The notes under the pieces: generated by a model
What the model saw: only the letters and a program-made list of their open reading frames with translations
Told to the model about the DNA's origin: nothing
Databases searched by the model: none
From: Kiritimatiellia bacterium
Lineage (GTDB): Bacteria > Verrucomicrobiota > Kiritimatiellia > UBA8416 > JABMPJ01
Direction of reading: 5' to 3'
DNA: 41,024 nucleotides
NCBI GenBank assembly: GCA_016783675.1
Contig: JADHWE010000014.1
Location: 1-41,024 of the forward strand
Program-made: the position numbers and the translations under genes
In this document: positions 24,167-32,185 of the stretch, piece after piece
How the letters are laid out: each line of letters opens with the position of its first letter
Numbering within the stretch: the first letter of the stretch is position 1

Positions 24167-24510
24167 TCTACGGGTTGTGTTTGCTGCTGATCGTGGTGGG
24201 TCTCTACGGGGTGGTGACCAAGCGCAATGTCGTCAAGATCGTGATCAGCCTGGCGATCATGGAGTACGGAATCAACCTTTTCCTCGTCCTGGTCGGGTAT
24301 CGCACCCATGGAACCGCACCGATCCTGGAAGAGGGAATGATGCCCGAGACGCTGGTTGCGCAGAGCGTCGATCCGCTCCCGCAGGCGTTGGTGCTGACGT
24401 CGATTGTTATCGGGCTTGCCGTCCTGGCACTGATGGTCGCCCTCTGCGTGCGGTTGTATGAGCGGTACGGAACGTTTGACGTGACGGAAATGAAGAAACT
24501 GAAAGGCTAA
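24163..24510 (+). CDS. mrpC: MrpC/MnhC-like (NuoK-like) subunit
   Basis: This 115-residue, three-helix protein matches MrpC/MbhG, which is homologous to NuoK. It has GVVTKRNVVKIVISLAIMEYGINLFLVLVGY with the membrane glutamate in MEYG, then DPLPQALVLTSIVIGLAVLALMVAL. The DPLPQALVLTAIVI stretch is highly conserved across Mrp systems. It should take part in ion transfer next to the MrpD channel. Confidence 0.93.
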   Translation: MIYGLCLLLIVVGLYGVVTKRNVVKIVISLAIMEYGINLFLVLVGYRTHGTAPILEEGMMPETLVAQSVDPLPQALVLTSIVIGLAVLALMVALCVRLYERYGTFDVTEMKKLKG

Positions 24511-24524
24511 GAACGGTTCAAGGC

Positions 24525-25988
24525 ATGATGCACCTGGTTCCATTGTTTATGGCTGTGCCGCTGGCGGGGGCCTTCCTCGCGGCGCTGCCGAACAGGCGGC
24601 TGCCGTGGCTGCCCGACCTGCTGGGAAACCTGGCCATGACGTGGTTGACAGTTACCGCTCTCAGTATGGTTGGACATAGCGGGCTCTGTGCCGTGGGCGA
24701 CTGGGGCTACCTTGGGATCGTGTTGCGCCTGGACGGCCTGGCCGTCCTGATGTTGATCGCCATCAACGGAATCGGCCTGTGCGCCACGCTCTTCTCCGTT
24801 TCGTACATGGACCGGTACACGGCACGGGGTCGCTACTACAGTCTCTTCCTGCTGATGGTGGCCGGCATGAACGGAGTCGTGTTGACCGGCGACCTTTTCA
24901 ATCTCTACGTATTCATGGAAATCGCGGCCATTGCCTCCTACGCGCTGGTGGCGTTCGGATGTCAGCACGAAGAGCTGGAAGCCGCGTTCAAGTACGCCGT
25001 GCTGGGGAGTGTCGCCTCGGCGCTGATCCTGATCGCCGTGGCCATCCTCTATGGATTAACCGGCAACCTCAACATGACCGCGGTGGCTGTGCGGCTTGCG
25101 GCGGACACGGACCAGCCGGCCACGCTGCTCGCGGTGGGTCTCTTGCTGTGTGGCTTCGCGCTGAAGGCGGCGCTTGTGCCGTTTCATGCGTGGCTGCCCG
25201 ACGCGCATCCGTCGGCCCCGGCCCCGGTTTCGGCCATGCTTTCCGGGGTGGTCATCAAGGCGCTTGGCATCTATGTGCTCTGTCGGCTGGTCTTCAACGT
25301 CTTTGGTGCCACCGCGCCGCTGCTGCTCGTGCTGCGCACGCTGGGGACGGTATCGATGATCGTCGGGGTGATGCTGGCGATCGGGCAGTGGGACATGAAG
25401 CGGCTGTTCGCCTATCACAGCATCAGCCAGATCGGCTACGTGGCGCTGGGCATTGGGCTGGGTACGCCGTTGGGCATTGCCGGCGGCCTGTTCCACATGG
25501 TCAATCACTCCGTATTCAAGTCACTACTCTTCCTCAATGCAGGCGCGGTGGAATACGCCGCCGGTACGCGCGACCTGAAGCGGCTGGGTGGACTGCGGGG
25601 ACAGATGCCGGTGACCGCCAACACGTCGCTCGTGGCCTCGATGTCGATCGCGGGCATCCCGCCGTTCAATGGATTCTGGAGCAAGCTGTTGATCGTGATG
25701 GCATGCATCGAGGCCGGACAGAACTGGCTGGCCGTGGCGGCGATAGCCGTGAGCCTGCTGACGCTGGCGTCGTTCCTCAAGGTGCAGCGGTACGCTTTCT
25801 TTGAAGCCGCCAAGAGCGCACTGACGGGGGTGAAGGAAGTACCCGTGCTGATGCGGACGGCAATGCTGATCCTGGCCGCGCTCTGTATACTTACGTCGTT
25901 GGCCGTGCTGGCCGGGTGGCGGGAGCCGCTGCTGATTGGCTGGGCCGCGGACGCATTGCGTGGCGGCGTGTTCGGAGGGGTGCAATGA
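24525..25988 (+). CDS. mrpD: MrpD/NuoN-like antiporter subunit
   Basis: This 487-residue protein has about 14 helices and the Proton_antipo_M core: LFNLYVFMEIAAIASYALVAFG with the channel glutamate, LKAALVPFHAWLPDAHPSAPAPVSAMLSG with the channel lysine, and AYHSISQIGYVALGIGLGTP. It is the second large channel subunit of the complex, besides the NuoL-like one. Having MrpA-like and MrpD-like subunits together gives two antiporter-type half-channels. Confidence 0.92.
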   Translation: MMHLVPLFMAVPLAGAFLAALPNRRLPWLPDLLGNLAMTWLTVTALSMVGHSGLCAVGDWGYLGIVLRLDGLAVLMLIAINGIGLCATLFSVSYMDRYTARGRYYSLFLLMVAGMNGVVLTGDLFNLYVFMEIAAIASYALVAFGCQHEELEAAFKYAVLGSVASALILIAVAILYGLTGNLNMTAVAVRLAADTDQPATLLAVGLLLCGFALKAALVPFHAWLPDAHPSAPAPVSAMLSGVVIKALGIYVLCRLVFNVFGATAPLLLVLRTLGTVSMIVGVMLAIGQWDMKRLFAYHSISQIGYVALGIGLGTPLGIAGGLFHMVNHSVFKSLLFLNAGAVEYAAGTRDLKRLGGLRGQMPVTANTSLVASMSIAGIPPFNGFWSKLLIVMACIEAGQNWLAVAAIAVSLLTLASFLKVQRYAFFEAAKSALTGVKEVPVLMRTAMLILAALCILTSLAVLAGWREPLLIGWAADALRGGVFGGVQ

Positions 25989-26494
25989 AGAAGGGCGCGC
26001 TACTGGTTCTGCTGCTGATCGTCTGGGCAGTCCTCGCGTGGCCGTTTGACGTGCAGACGGGCGCGCTGAAGTGGTCCGACATGGCGGCAGGTCTCGTGGT
26101 GGCGTTGCTGGTGTTGGTCCTGGCGCGGGAGCTGAGCCCGTCTGATGTCGCCCTGCGCGTGAGTCCCGTGCGGGTGTTCTGGTTCGTTGCCTATGCGTTT
26201 TTCCTCGGGTGGTACATCGTCAAGGCCAACGTCGACGTGGCCTACCGGGTGTTGCATCCCGATATGCCGATCCGGCCTGGAATCGTGAAAGTGAAGACGG
26301 CACTCCGCTCGCAGGCGGCGCTGACCATGTTGTCAAATTCCATCACGCTGACCCCGGGTACGCTGACGGTCAACGCCTTGGAGGACGGTACACTCTACAT
26401 TCACTGGATCTACGTGCGGACGGAAGACGCAGACGAAGCGTCGCGCATGATTATCGGACGTTTCGAGTGGTTCCTGGAGAAGATCTTCGAGTAA
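25985..26494 (+). CDS. mrpE: MrpE/MnhE-like subunit
   Basis: This 169-residue protein matches MnhE. It has two to three N-terminal hydrophobic helices and a soluble C-terminal part with the conserved stretch SQAALTMLSNSITLTPGTLTVNALEDGTLYIHWI. The ATG overlaps the mrpD stop; the frame is open further upstream only as a shadow of mrpD. MrpE is needed for assembly and activity of Mrp antiporters. Confidence 0.92.
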   Translation: MKKGALLVLLLIVWAVLAWPFDVQTGALKWSDMAAGLVVALLVLVLARELSPSDVALRVSPVRVFWFVAYAFFLGWYIVKANVDVAYRVLHPDMPIRPGIVKVKTALRSQAALTMLSNSITLTPGTLTVNALEDGTLYIHWIYVRTEDADEASRMIIGRFEWFLEKIFE

Positions 26495-26509
26495 GGGGGG
26501 GAGCAGACG

Positions 26510-26767
26510 ATGTTGGTGCTGGTTTCGGTGGTGCTGCTGGGGTGCTGCGCGATGTGTCTCTATCGTGTCGGGAAGGGCCCTTCCGCGCCGGACCGTGCGG
26601 TGGCGATTGATATCCTGGGCATCGTGATGGTCTGCTTCGCTGCCGTGTTGGCACTGCACACCGGCAAGGACTACTACATGGACGTGGGAATTGCATGGGC
26701 GGTCCTGAGCTTCATCGGCGCCATCGCGCTGGCCAAGCACCTGGAAGGCAAGGGATTCGATGAATGA
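26510..26767 (+). CDS. mrpF: MrpF/MnhF-like subunit
   Basis: This 85-residue, three-helix protein matches MnhF: YRVGKGPSAPDRAVAIDILGIVMVCFAAVLALHTGKDYYMDVGIAWAVLSFIGAIALAKHLEGKG. The PDRAVAxD motif places a conserved aspartate within the membrane, which is important for ion movement in Mrp systems. GGGGGGAG precedes the ATG as ribosome-binding site. It overlaps mrpG by 8 nt. Confidence 0.92.
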   Translation: MLVLVSVVLLGCCAMCLYRVGKGPSAPDRAVAIDILGIVMVCFAAVLALHTGKDYYMDVGIAWAVLSFIGAIALAKHLEGKGFDE

Positions 26768-27113
26768 GATCATAGGCAAGCTGGTTCTGGTTGTCGGCCT
26801 GGCGTTCAACGTGTTCGGCTGTATCGGGCTCATACGGTTGCCCGATGTCTACAATCGGCTGCAGGCAGCCACCAAGTGCGTCACGCTGGGCACGTGTTTC
26901 ATCCTGGTGAGCGTCATGATCTCCGCGTGGGGCGAGTCGGGGGCGCTGGTTCTTAAGGCTTTCCTGTGTATGGTATTTATCCTGATCACGTCGCCGACGG
27001 CGGCGCACGCACTGGCGCGCGGGGCGCATGCGGCGGGAGTGAAGCTCTGGGACCAGAGCGTGGTGGATCGCTACCGCGAGGACAACGATCCGGGTGTGGA
27101 GGAGCCGGAATAA
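26760..27113 (+). CDS. mrpG: MrpG/MnhG-like subunit
   Basis: This 117-residue protein has three helices in the MnhG pattern: LVVGLAFNVFGCIGLIRLPDVYNRLQAATKCVTLGT, and later FILITSPTAAHALARGAHAAGVKLW. The GLIRLPDVYxRLHAATK motif is nearly complete; the usual His is Gln here. It is the last of the Mrp set, which runs A-like, B, C, D, E, F, G in the canonical stand-alone Mrp order. Confidence 0.92.
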   Translation: MNEIIGKLVLVVGLAFNVFGCIGLIRLPDVYNRLQAATKCVTLGTCFILVSVMISAWGESGALVLKAFLCMVFILITSPTAAHALARGAHAAGVKLWDQSVVDRYREDNDPGVEEPE

Positions 27114-27724
27114 TGAAACTTCCCTGTCTACTGCAGGTGCGGATCCTGAAGCTGGCGCTCACGTCGCTCTTCACACGCCCCTACACGACGCGGTTCCCGA
27201 AGGAGGCGTTCGAGCCGATCGAGGAGTTCCGCGGGCGGCCACGCTACGACAAGGATGCGTGTATCGGGTGCGGCGCTTGTGCCGAGGTGTGTCCCTCCGG
27301 CTGCATTGAGCTGGTCGACGATGCCGATGCTGCCCCGCCGGCCCGGCGCCTGACGCACTACATGGATCGTTGCATCTGCTGTGGCCAGTGCGAGCGCTAC
27401 TGCACAACGGAGAAAGGGATCACGCTGACCAACGAGTACGATTTCGCCGGGTTCGATCCCTCCGACTTCGAGGAGAGCGTTGAGAAGGAGCTGCTCCTTT
27501 GTGAGAGCTGCGGGTGCGTGATCGCGCCGAAGGACCAGGTGCGCTGGTTGGCACGCCGGCTGGGGCCGCTGGCGTTCACGAACCCCACCTTGATGCTGGC
27601 CGCCTACGATCAACTGGCCGTTGTGGACCCGGATGCCGCCCCTGCGGATGATGAGCGGCAGCGCTCGCAACGGGTCAGCATGCAGTGCCCACGCTGCCGG
27701 CGTAAGACCGTCTTTGTCATGTGA
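27113..27724 (+). CDS. HycF/NuoI-like 2x[4Fe-4S] ferredoxin subunit
   Basis: This 203-residue protein carries two 4Fe-4S motifs (CIGCGACAEVCPSGC and CICCGQCERYC) in the NuoI/HycF arrangement. A C-terminal part follows with two cysteine pairs (CESCGC and CPRCRR) that could form a zinc-ribbon-like or extra metal site, as in HyfH-type relatives. It should bridge the small subunit to the electron donor side. The ATG overlaps the mrpG stop by one base. Its place after the Mrp genes instead of next to the other hydrogenase subunits is unusual. Confidence 0.88.
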   Translation: MKLPCLLQVRILKLALTSLFTRPYTTRFPKEAFEPIEEFRGRPRYDKDACIGCGACAEVCPSGCIELVDDADAAPPARRLTHYMDRCICCGQCERYCTTEKGITLTNEYDFAGFDPSDFEESVEKELLLCESCGCVIAPKDQVRWLARRLGPLAFTNPTLMLAAYDQLAVVDPDAAPADDERQRSQRVSMQCPRCRRKTVFVM

Positions 27725-28227
27725 CGATCATGCCGGAATCCACCATCAGTCACCTCGCGGCCCTGCTACAGCGGGATGCCTGCCTCGTGGGCGTGGGCAA
27801 CCGTCTGAAAGGCGATGATGCGGCGGGTCCGCTGCTGGTCGACGCGCTTGGATCGGTGCCCGGGGTCCTCTGCCTGGATACGGGCGTGGCGCCGGAGAAC
27901 TACCTGGAGCAAATCGTCGCCACCGGCGCATCGATCGTGGTGATCGTTGATGCGATGGACGTGGGGGAGGCGCCCGGATCGGTACGCCTTTTCGAAGGTG
28001 CTTCGCTGACAGGGGGACTGTCCACGCATGCGTTGTCGCTGGAACTCGTGACGGACTACCTCCGCGCCCGTGGGGTTGCCGAGGTGTGGTTGCTTGGCAT
28101 CCAGCCGGAGCATATCGGGCTGGACGCGGAACTCAGTTCGCCGGTACGCTGTGCCATCAATGAGATCGCCGCGGCCGTGAGCGGTCGGGCAGGGGATGAG
28201 GTATGGCCAGACGCAAAGATATCGTAG
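27721..28227 (+). CDS. Hydrogenase maturation protease (HycI/HyaD family)
   Basis: This 168-residue protein matches the M52 nickel-dependent endopeptidases: GVGNRLKGDDAAGPLLVDAL at the N-terminus, VVIVDAMDVGEAPGSVRLF in the middle and LSTHALSLELVTDYL with the metal-binding histidine. It should remove the C-terminal tail of the large subunit at 19995 after nickel insertion. Starts: a GTG at 27721 that overlaps the previous stop, or an ATG at 27730. It overlaps the kinase gene by 25 nt. Confidence 0.9.
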   Translation: MTIMPESTISHLAALLQRDACLVGVGNRLKGDDAAGPLLVDALGSVPGVLCLDTGVAPENYLEQIVATGASIVVIVDAMDVGEAPGSVRLFEGASLTGGLSTHALSLELVTDYLRARGVAEVWLLGIQPEHIGLDAELSSPVRCAINEIAAAVSGRAGDEVWPDAKIS

Positions 28228-29399
28228 CCATTGTGGGTGCCGGTAAGGGCGGCTGCATGATCCTGGAGATGCTGCTGCGCTCGCCCAGTGTGGAAGTGCG
28301 CTACGTCTACGATTCCGATCCCGAGGCGCCGGGCATGGTTCTCGCCGGGAAGCACGGCGTCATCTGTAGCACCAACACGACATTCCCCGAGCTATGGGGC
28401 AATAAGAAGATCAGCGTCATCCTGGAGGTCACCGGTTCCGAAGCAGTGTTCCGCGCGCTCGGCGGCATCAAGGCACAGGCGACCTCGCTGATCGGGGCGT
28501 GGGGCAATCGGCTGCTCTTCGATATGCTGGCCTCCGAGAACCGGATGCGCGCACGCCTCGAAGAGTACCAGGGCAAGTTGGAGGAGTTGGTGACGCAGCG
28601 GACGAAGGAGCTGCAGCACACCAACGTCGAACTGACCAATAAGGTGACACAGCTCGCCGAAGTGAACCGAAAGATCGAAGAGCTGAGCCGGCACAAGACA
28701 CAGTACCTCCTGCGTTCGACTCACCAGCTCAAGGCGCCGTTTGCCGCGATCCAGAGCTACACGGACCTGTTGCTGGGTGGCTATGCGGGAGAGTTGCCGG
28801 GGCAAGCCAAGGGCGTGGTCGAGCGCATCAAACAGCGTTGTGATACCCTGTCGACCGCAATCCACGAAATGCTGCAGTTGGCCAGTCTTCAGACCGAAGA
28901 GTCCTCGGACGCTAATATGCGCGTACAGAATCTGAACGTCCTGTTGCGCGAGGTGGTGAAGGACCACCAGGTTCTGGCTGACGCGGCCGGCGTCACGCTG
29001 GAGCTGCGCCAGGAAGCGCGCAACGTCCGCGCACGGTATTGTCGCGCGCGGATGCATACCCTCTTCGAGGTGCTGATCAAGAACGCGATCGACTATTCGC
29101 CGGCTGGGACAACCGTGACCGTAAGCGTGTCACGCAAAGACCGACAGGCCGTGGTACAGGTCAGGGATCGCGGAATCGGGATCCGGCCCGACGCAAAGAA
29201 GAAGATCTTCTCCGAGTTCTACCGCACCAACGAAGCCGCTGCAAAGGTCTCCGAAGGATCCGGGTTGGGTCTGGCCATAGCGGCAGAGATAGCTCAACTG
29301 CACGGATTCACGATCCGGGTGCGCAGCACGGTGGGTAGGGGCTCAACCTTCTCGGTGAGCATGCCGGTACACACCCAACCCCGCAAGCGCAAGGCATAG
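28203..29399 (+). CDS. Histidine kinase with N-terminal Rossmann (dinucleotide-binding-like) sensor domain
   Basis: Residues 5-115 (VAIVGAGKGGCMILEMLLRS, VYDSDPEAPGM, VILEVTGSEAVFRAL) look like an NAD(P)-binding Rossmann domain of the homoserine or aspartate dehydrogenase type. The GxGxxG element is GAGKGG, and a D in YDSD sits at the end of beta2. A coiled coil (about 118-165), a HisKA domain with H174 (RSTHQLKAPF) and a complete HATPase (NAIDYSP, DRGIGIRP, GSGLGLAIA) follow. There are no membrane segments, so it is a soluble kinase. It is the last gene of the hydrogenase operon, overlapping the protease gene, so it probably reads a cytoplasmic redox signal such as the NADH/NAD+ state. The ligand is inferred. 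Confidence 0.85.
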   Translation: MARRKDIVAIVGAGKGGCMILEMLLRSPSVEVRYVYDSDPEAPGMVLAGKHGVICSTNTTFPELWGNKKISVILEVTGSEAVFRALGGIKAQATSLIGAWGNRLLFDMLASENRMRARLEEYQGKLEELVTQRTKELQHTNVELTNKVTQLAEVNRKIEELSRHKTQYLLRSTHQLKAPFAAIQSYTDLLLGGYAGELPGQAKGVVERIKQRCDTLSTAIHEMLQLASLQTEESSDANMRVQNLNVLLREVVKDHQVLADAAGVTLELRQEARNVRARYCRARMHTLFEVLIKNAIDYSPAGTTVTVSVSRKDRQAVVQVRDRGIGIRPDAKKKIFSEFYRTNEAAAKVSEGSGLGLAIAAEIAQLHGFTIRVRSTVGRGSTFSVSMPVHTQPRKRKA

Positions 29400-29401
29400 G
29401 G

Positions 29402-29427
29402 CTCATCGGGCACTACGCCGCGATGAG
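29402..29427. terminator. Possible bidirectional terminator hairpin between convergent genes
   Basis: CTCATCG (29402-29408) can pair with CGATGAG (29421-29427) around a 12-base loop, just after the kinase stop and over the response-regulator stop. It lacks a T-run, so intrinsic termination is uncertain. Confidence 0.25.
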
Positions 29428-29808
29428 GGCCTTGATCTTGGCGATCAAGTCACCCGGTGTAATCGGCTTCTCGACGAAGGCCGCGACCGGCAGGAAGGCA
29501 TCGTCCTTGTCGTGGTCCTTGAACTTCCCGGGATAGATCCCGCGCTTGTTGATCGCTGACAACATCAGGATGGGCATCGCCGTAGTAGCGGGTTCCATGT
29601 GCAACTCGCGGGCCATACGGAAGCCGGCCGATTCATCCTCGGGGAACATGACATCCAGCACAATCAGGTCGGGCTCGAACGCTTTGACGTTTGCCACGAT
29701 ATCGTTGTCGTCATACTGGCAGGACGTCTCGTAGCCTTCGCTCTGCAGAATGGTCGAGATGAACTCAACGATATCCCTATCGTCATCAACTATGTAGATC
29801 TTCTTCAC
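29413..29808 (-). CDS. Single-domain response regulator
   Basis: The 131-residue protein is one receiver domain: acidic pocket DDD (8-10), phospho-acceptor D52 in LIVLDVMF, and the switch lysine in EKPIT. An insertion of about 12 residues (NKRGIYPGKFKDHDKDDAFLP) lies between beta4 and beta5. There is no DNA-binding or enzymatic output, so it should work by protein contact or phosphotransfer. The start is GTG 29808, preceded by GAGGA; the longer frame upstream is not family-like. It is convergent with the Rossmann-domain kinase (13 bp apart), which is the obvious partner. Confidence 0.88.
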   Translation of the reverse strand: MKKIYIVDDDRDIVEFISTILQSEGYETSCQYDDNDIVANVKAFEPDLIVLDVMFPEDESAGFRMARELHMEPATTAMPILMLSAINKRGIYPGKFKDHDKDDAFLPVAAFVEKPITPGDLIAKIKALIAA

Positions 29809-29871
29809 GCAATCCTCGCTTCCGTGCGAAGGGTCATAGCAAGACCCCCCGTATTGACAACCTCTGAACAA

Positions 29872-29906
29872 CGGATACCCTGTGCTCGTCGTCTTGTCAA
29901 TGACAA
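29872..29906 (-). promoter_or_regulatory. Promoter and TTGTCA-A-TGACAA palindrome upstream of the response regulator
   Basis: On the minus strand a perfect TTGACA (29900-29895) and TATCCG (29877-29872) are 17 bp apart, giving a leader of about 57 nt. The perfect 6-1-6 palindrome TTGTCAATGACAA (29894-29906) overlaps the -35 box, and a further half-site TTGACAAC lies at about 29854-29861. This is a likely regulator site in the region divergent with proB. Confidence 0.45.
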
Positions 29907-30002
29907 CCGAATGAAATCTCGGTCTGACCATGACGAGAGGCAATTTTCACCTGTTTTCGCATTGTGCTGTCGTACTCCTTTTGGGTACGGTACGTCGTTT
30001 CT

Positions 30003-30821
30003 ATGAAGAAATCGCTCAAATACCGGGAAGTCATCCCGGATGTACGCCGGGTGGTGGTGAAGATCGGGAGCCGTGTGCTGGTGCAGCGCACGGGTCGGCC
30101 GGACGTCCGCCGCATGCGCGCGCTGGTTGGTGAGGTCGCCCGACTACGCAAAGCCGGCAAAGAAATCGTCCTCGTCTCCTCGGGCGCCATTGGCGCGGGC
30201 ATGGAGTCGCTGGGCATGGCACATCGGCCCACGGAACTTCCCGAGCTGCAGATGGCCGCGGCAGTGGGCCAGACCCACATGATGTCACGCTACGAGGACC
30301 TTTTCGGGAAGAAGGGCTGCAAGGTGGGGCAGGTTCTGCTCACGCACGACAACTTTCTCCACAAGGTCACGCTCACGAATGCGTGTCGCACCATGGAGGC
30401 TCTGATCCGGAACGAGGTGATCCCGATCATCAACGAAAACGATGTTGTGGCCAACGAAGAGATCCGGGCGGTCGATACGGTCGGCGACAATGATTTCCTC
30501 GCGTCGCTCGTGGTGAAGCTGATCCGGGCCGATCTACTGGTCCTGCTGAGTACGGTGGATGGCGTGCGGGAAACCGCGCCCTCGGGCCGTTCGCGCCGGG
30601 TCCGTTACCTGGAAACCATCAACCGCAACACTTTCAAACTCGTTCAGGACAGTGAGTCACACTTGTCCAAGGGAGGAATGACCACCAAGCTCAAGGCCGC
30701 CAAGTCGGTTGCCGATGCGGGCTGTTCCTCTGTCATAGCCAACGGCCGCCAGGCAGACGTCCTGACGCGCATCATGAACGGTGAGGATGTCGGAACGATC
30801 ATCCTTGCCTCGGGGCTGTAG
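30003..30821 (+). CDS. proB: Glutamate 5-kinase without PUA domain
   Basis: This 272-residue enzyme phosphorylates L-glutamate, the first step of proline synthesis. It has the amino-acid kinase fold with VVVKIGSRVL, VLVSSGAIGAGMESLG, INENDVV (substrate-binding N/D) and SHLSKGGMTTKLKAAK. E. coli ProB has about 367 residues with a C-terminal PUA domain; here the protein ends after the kinase domain. The ATG at 30003 is chosen because the 13 codons upstream are not conserved; no clear ribosome-binding site is present. proA follows after 33 bp. Confidence 0.92.
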   Translation: MKKSLKYREVIPDVRRVVVKIGSRVLVQRTGRPDVRRMRALVGEVARLRKAGKEIVLVSSGAIGAGMESLGMAHRPTELPELQMAAAVGQTHMMSRYEDLFGKKGCKVGQVLLTHDNFLHKVTLTNACRTMEALIRNEVIPIINENDVVANEEIRAVDTVGDNDFLASLVVKLIRADLLVLLSTVDGVRETAPSGRSRRVRYLETINRNTFKLVQDSESHLSKGGMTTKLKAAKSVADAGCSSVIANGRQADVLTRIMNGEDVGTIILASGL

Positions 30822-30854
30822 CGCTGGACGCTGCAGCCGAGGGAGGTCTCCACG

Positions 30855-32111
30855 ATGAGTCTGCATGACGATATGGTTGCGATTGGGCAGCGCGCACTCG
30901 CCGCATCACGGGAACTGGTGTCGCTGAAGTCTCGCAGGAAGAACGCCATTCTGCTGGCGATGGCGGACGAGCTGGAGGAACGCCGCGAGGCCATCCAGGC
31001 CGCCAACGCGATTGATATTGAAGAGGGCCGGAATGCCGGTCTGTCCGACGCGATGTTGGATCGACTGCTGCTGACGGATGCCCGCATGGACGGCGTGATC
31101 AAGGGCATCCAGGCCGTGGCGTCGCTCAAGGACCCGATTGGCACAAAGATCAGCCGCTGGATTCGACCCAACGGGTTGGAGATTATCAAGCAGCGTGTGC
31201 CGATTGGCGTGATCGGGATTATCTACGAATCACGTCCCAACGTGACAGCCGACAGCGCCGTGCTCTGCTTCAAGACTTCCAACGCCGTGATCCTGCGTGG
31301 CGGCAAAGAGGCCGTACACTCCAACGCCGCCCTTGCCGATGCGTTGACCGAAGGTGGCCGCAAGAAGGGGCTGCCGGAGCACGCCATCCAGCTTATCCGC
31401 ACCACCGATCGCGAGGCGGTCAGGGAACTGGTCCAGCTCGACGGCACGGTCGACCTGGTGATTCCGCGTGGGGGCGAAGCGCTCATCCGCGCGGTCACCG
31501 AGATGTCGCACGTGCCGGTGATCAAGCACTACAAGGGCGTCTGCAACCTCTATATCGACGCCGAGGCAGACCTGGATATGGCGGCCGGTATCGCGGTGAA
31601 CGCCAAGTGTCAGCGTCCGGGCGTCTGCAACGCGATCGAAACGCTTTTGGTTCATGAAGCCGTTGCACCGGAATTTCTGCCGCAAGTGGCCGGCCTCCTG
31701 GAAGAGCAGGGGGTCGAGCTGCGTGGTGATGCCGCCTGCCGGGCCATTGTGCCGGGCATGAAGGAGGCCACGGAAGCGGATTGGTACGAGGAGTATCTCG
31801 AGCTGATCCTGGCGGTGCGCGTGGTTGGCTCGGTCGAGGAAGCTGTCGGTCATATCAACACGTATGGCTCACGTCATTCCGATGCTATCGTCACGGAATC
31901 CGAATCAGCCCAACAGGCCTTCCTGCGCGAGGTCGATTCGTCGACGGTCTACGTCAATGCCTCGACCCGCTTCACTGATGGCGGGGAGTTCGGGATGGGG
32001 GCTGAGATCGGGATCAGCACGGACAAACTCCATGCGCGCGGGCCGATGGGGCTTGAGGAGCTGACGACCTACAAGTACCTGGTCTACGGGAAAGGACAGA
32101 TCCGCTCGTAG
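30855..32111 (+). CDS. proA: Gamma-glutamyl phosphate reductase
   Basis: This 418-residue member of the aldehyde dehydrogenase superfamily reduces gamma-glutamyl phosphate to glutamate-5-semialdehyde with NADPH. Conserved stretches include GVIGIIYESRPNVTADSAVLCFKTSNAVILRGGKEA, the catalytic cysteine C258 in NAKCQRPGVCNAIETLL, and FTDGGEFGMGAEIGISTDKLHARGPMGLEELTTYKY. Length is normal. AGGGAGG precedes the ATG. It forms an operon with proB; proC is not in the window. Confidence 0.96.
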   Translation: MSLHDDMVAIGQRALAASRELVSLKSRRKNAILLAMADELEERREAIQAANAIDIEEGRNAGLSDAMLDRLLLTDARMDGVIKGIQAVASLKDPIGTKISRWIRPNGLEIIKQRVPIGVIGIIYESRPNVTADSAVLCFKTSNAVILRGGKEAVHSNAALADALTEGGRKKGLPEHAIQLIRTTDREAVRELVQLDGTVDLVIPRGGEALIRAVTEMSHVPVIKHYKGVCNLYIDAEADLDMAAGIAVNAKCQRPGVCNAIETLLVHEAVAPEFLPQVAGLLEEQGVELRGDAACRAIVPGMKEATEADWYEEYLELILAVRVVGSVEEAVGHINTYGSRHSDAIVTESESAQQAFLREVDSSTVYVNASTRFTDGGEFGMGAEIGISTDKLHARGPMGLEELTTYKYLVYGKGQIRS

Positions 32112-32185
32112 GGCTGTCTGACGGTCTCCAGGTTCTCGGTTGATTGGGGTTCAGCTCCGTCGTGAGGCCCTTGCCTGTTCGTCTG

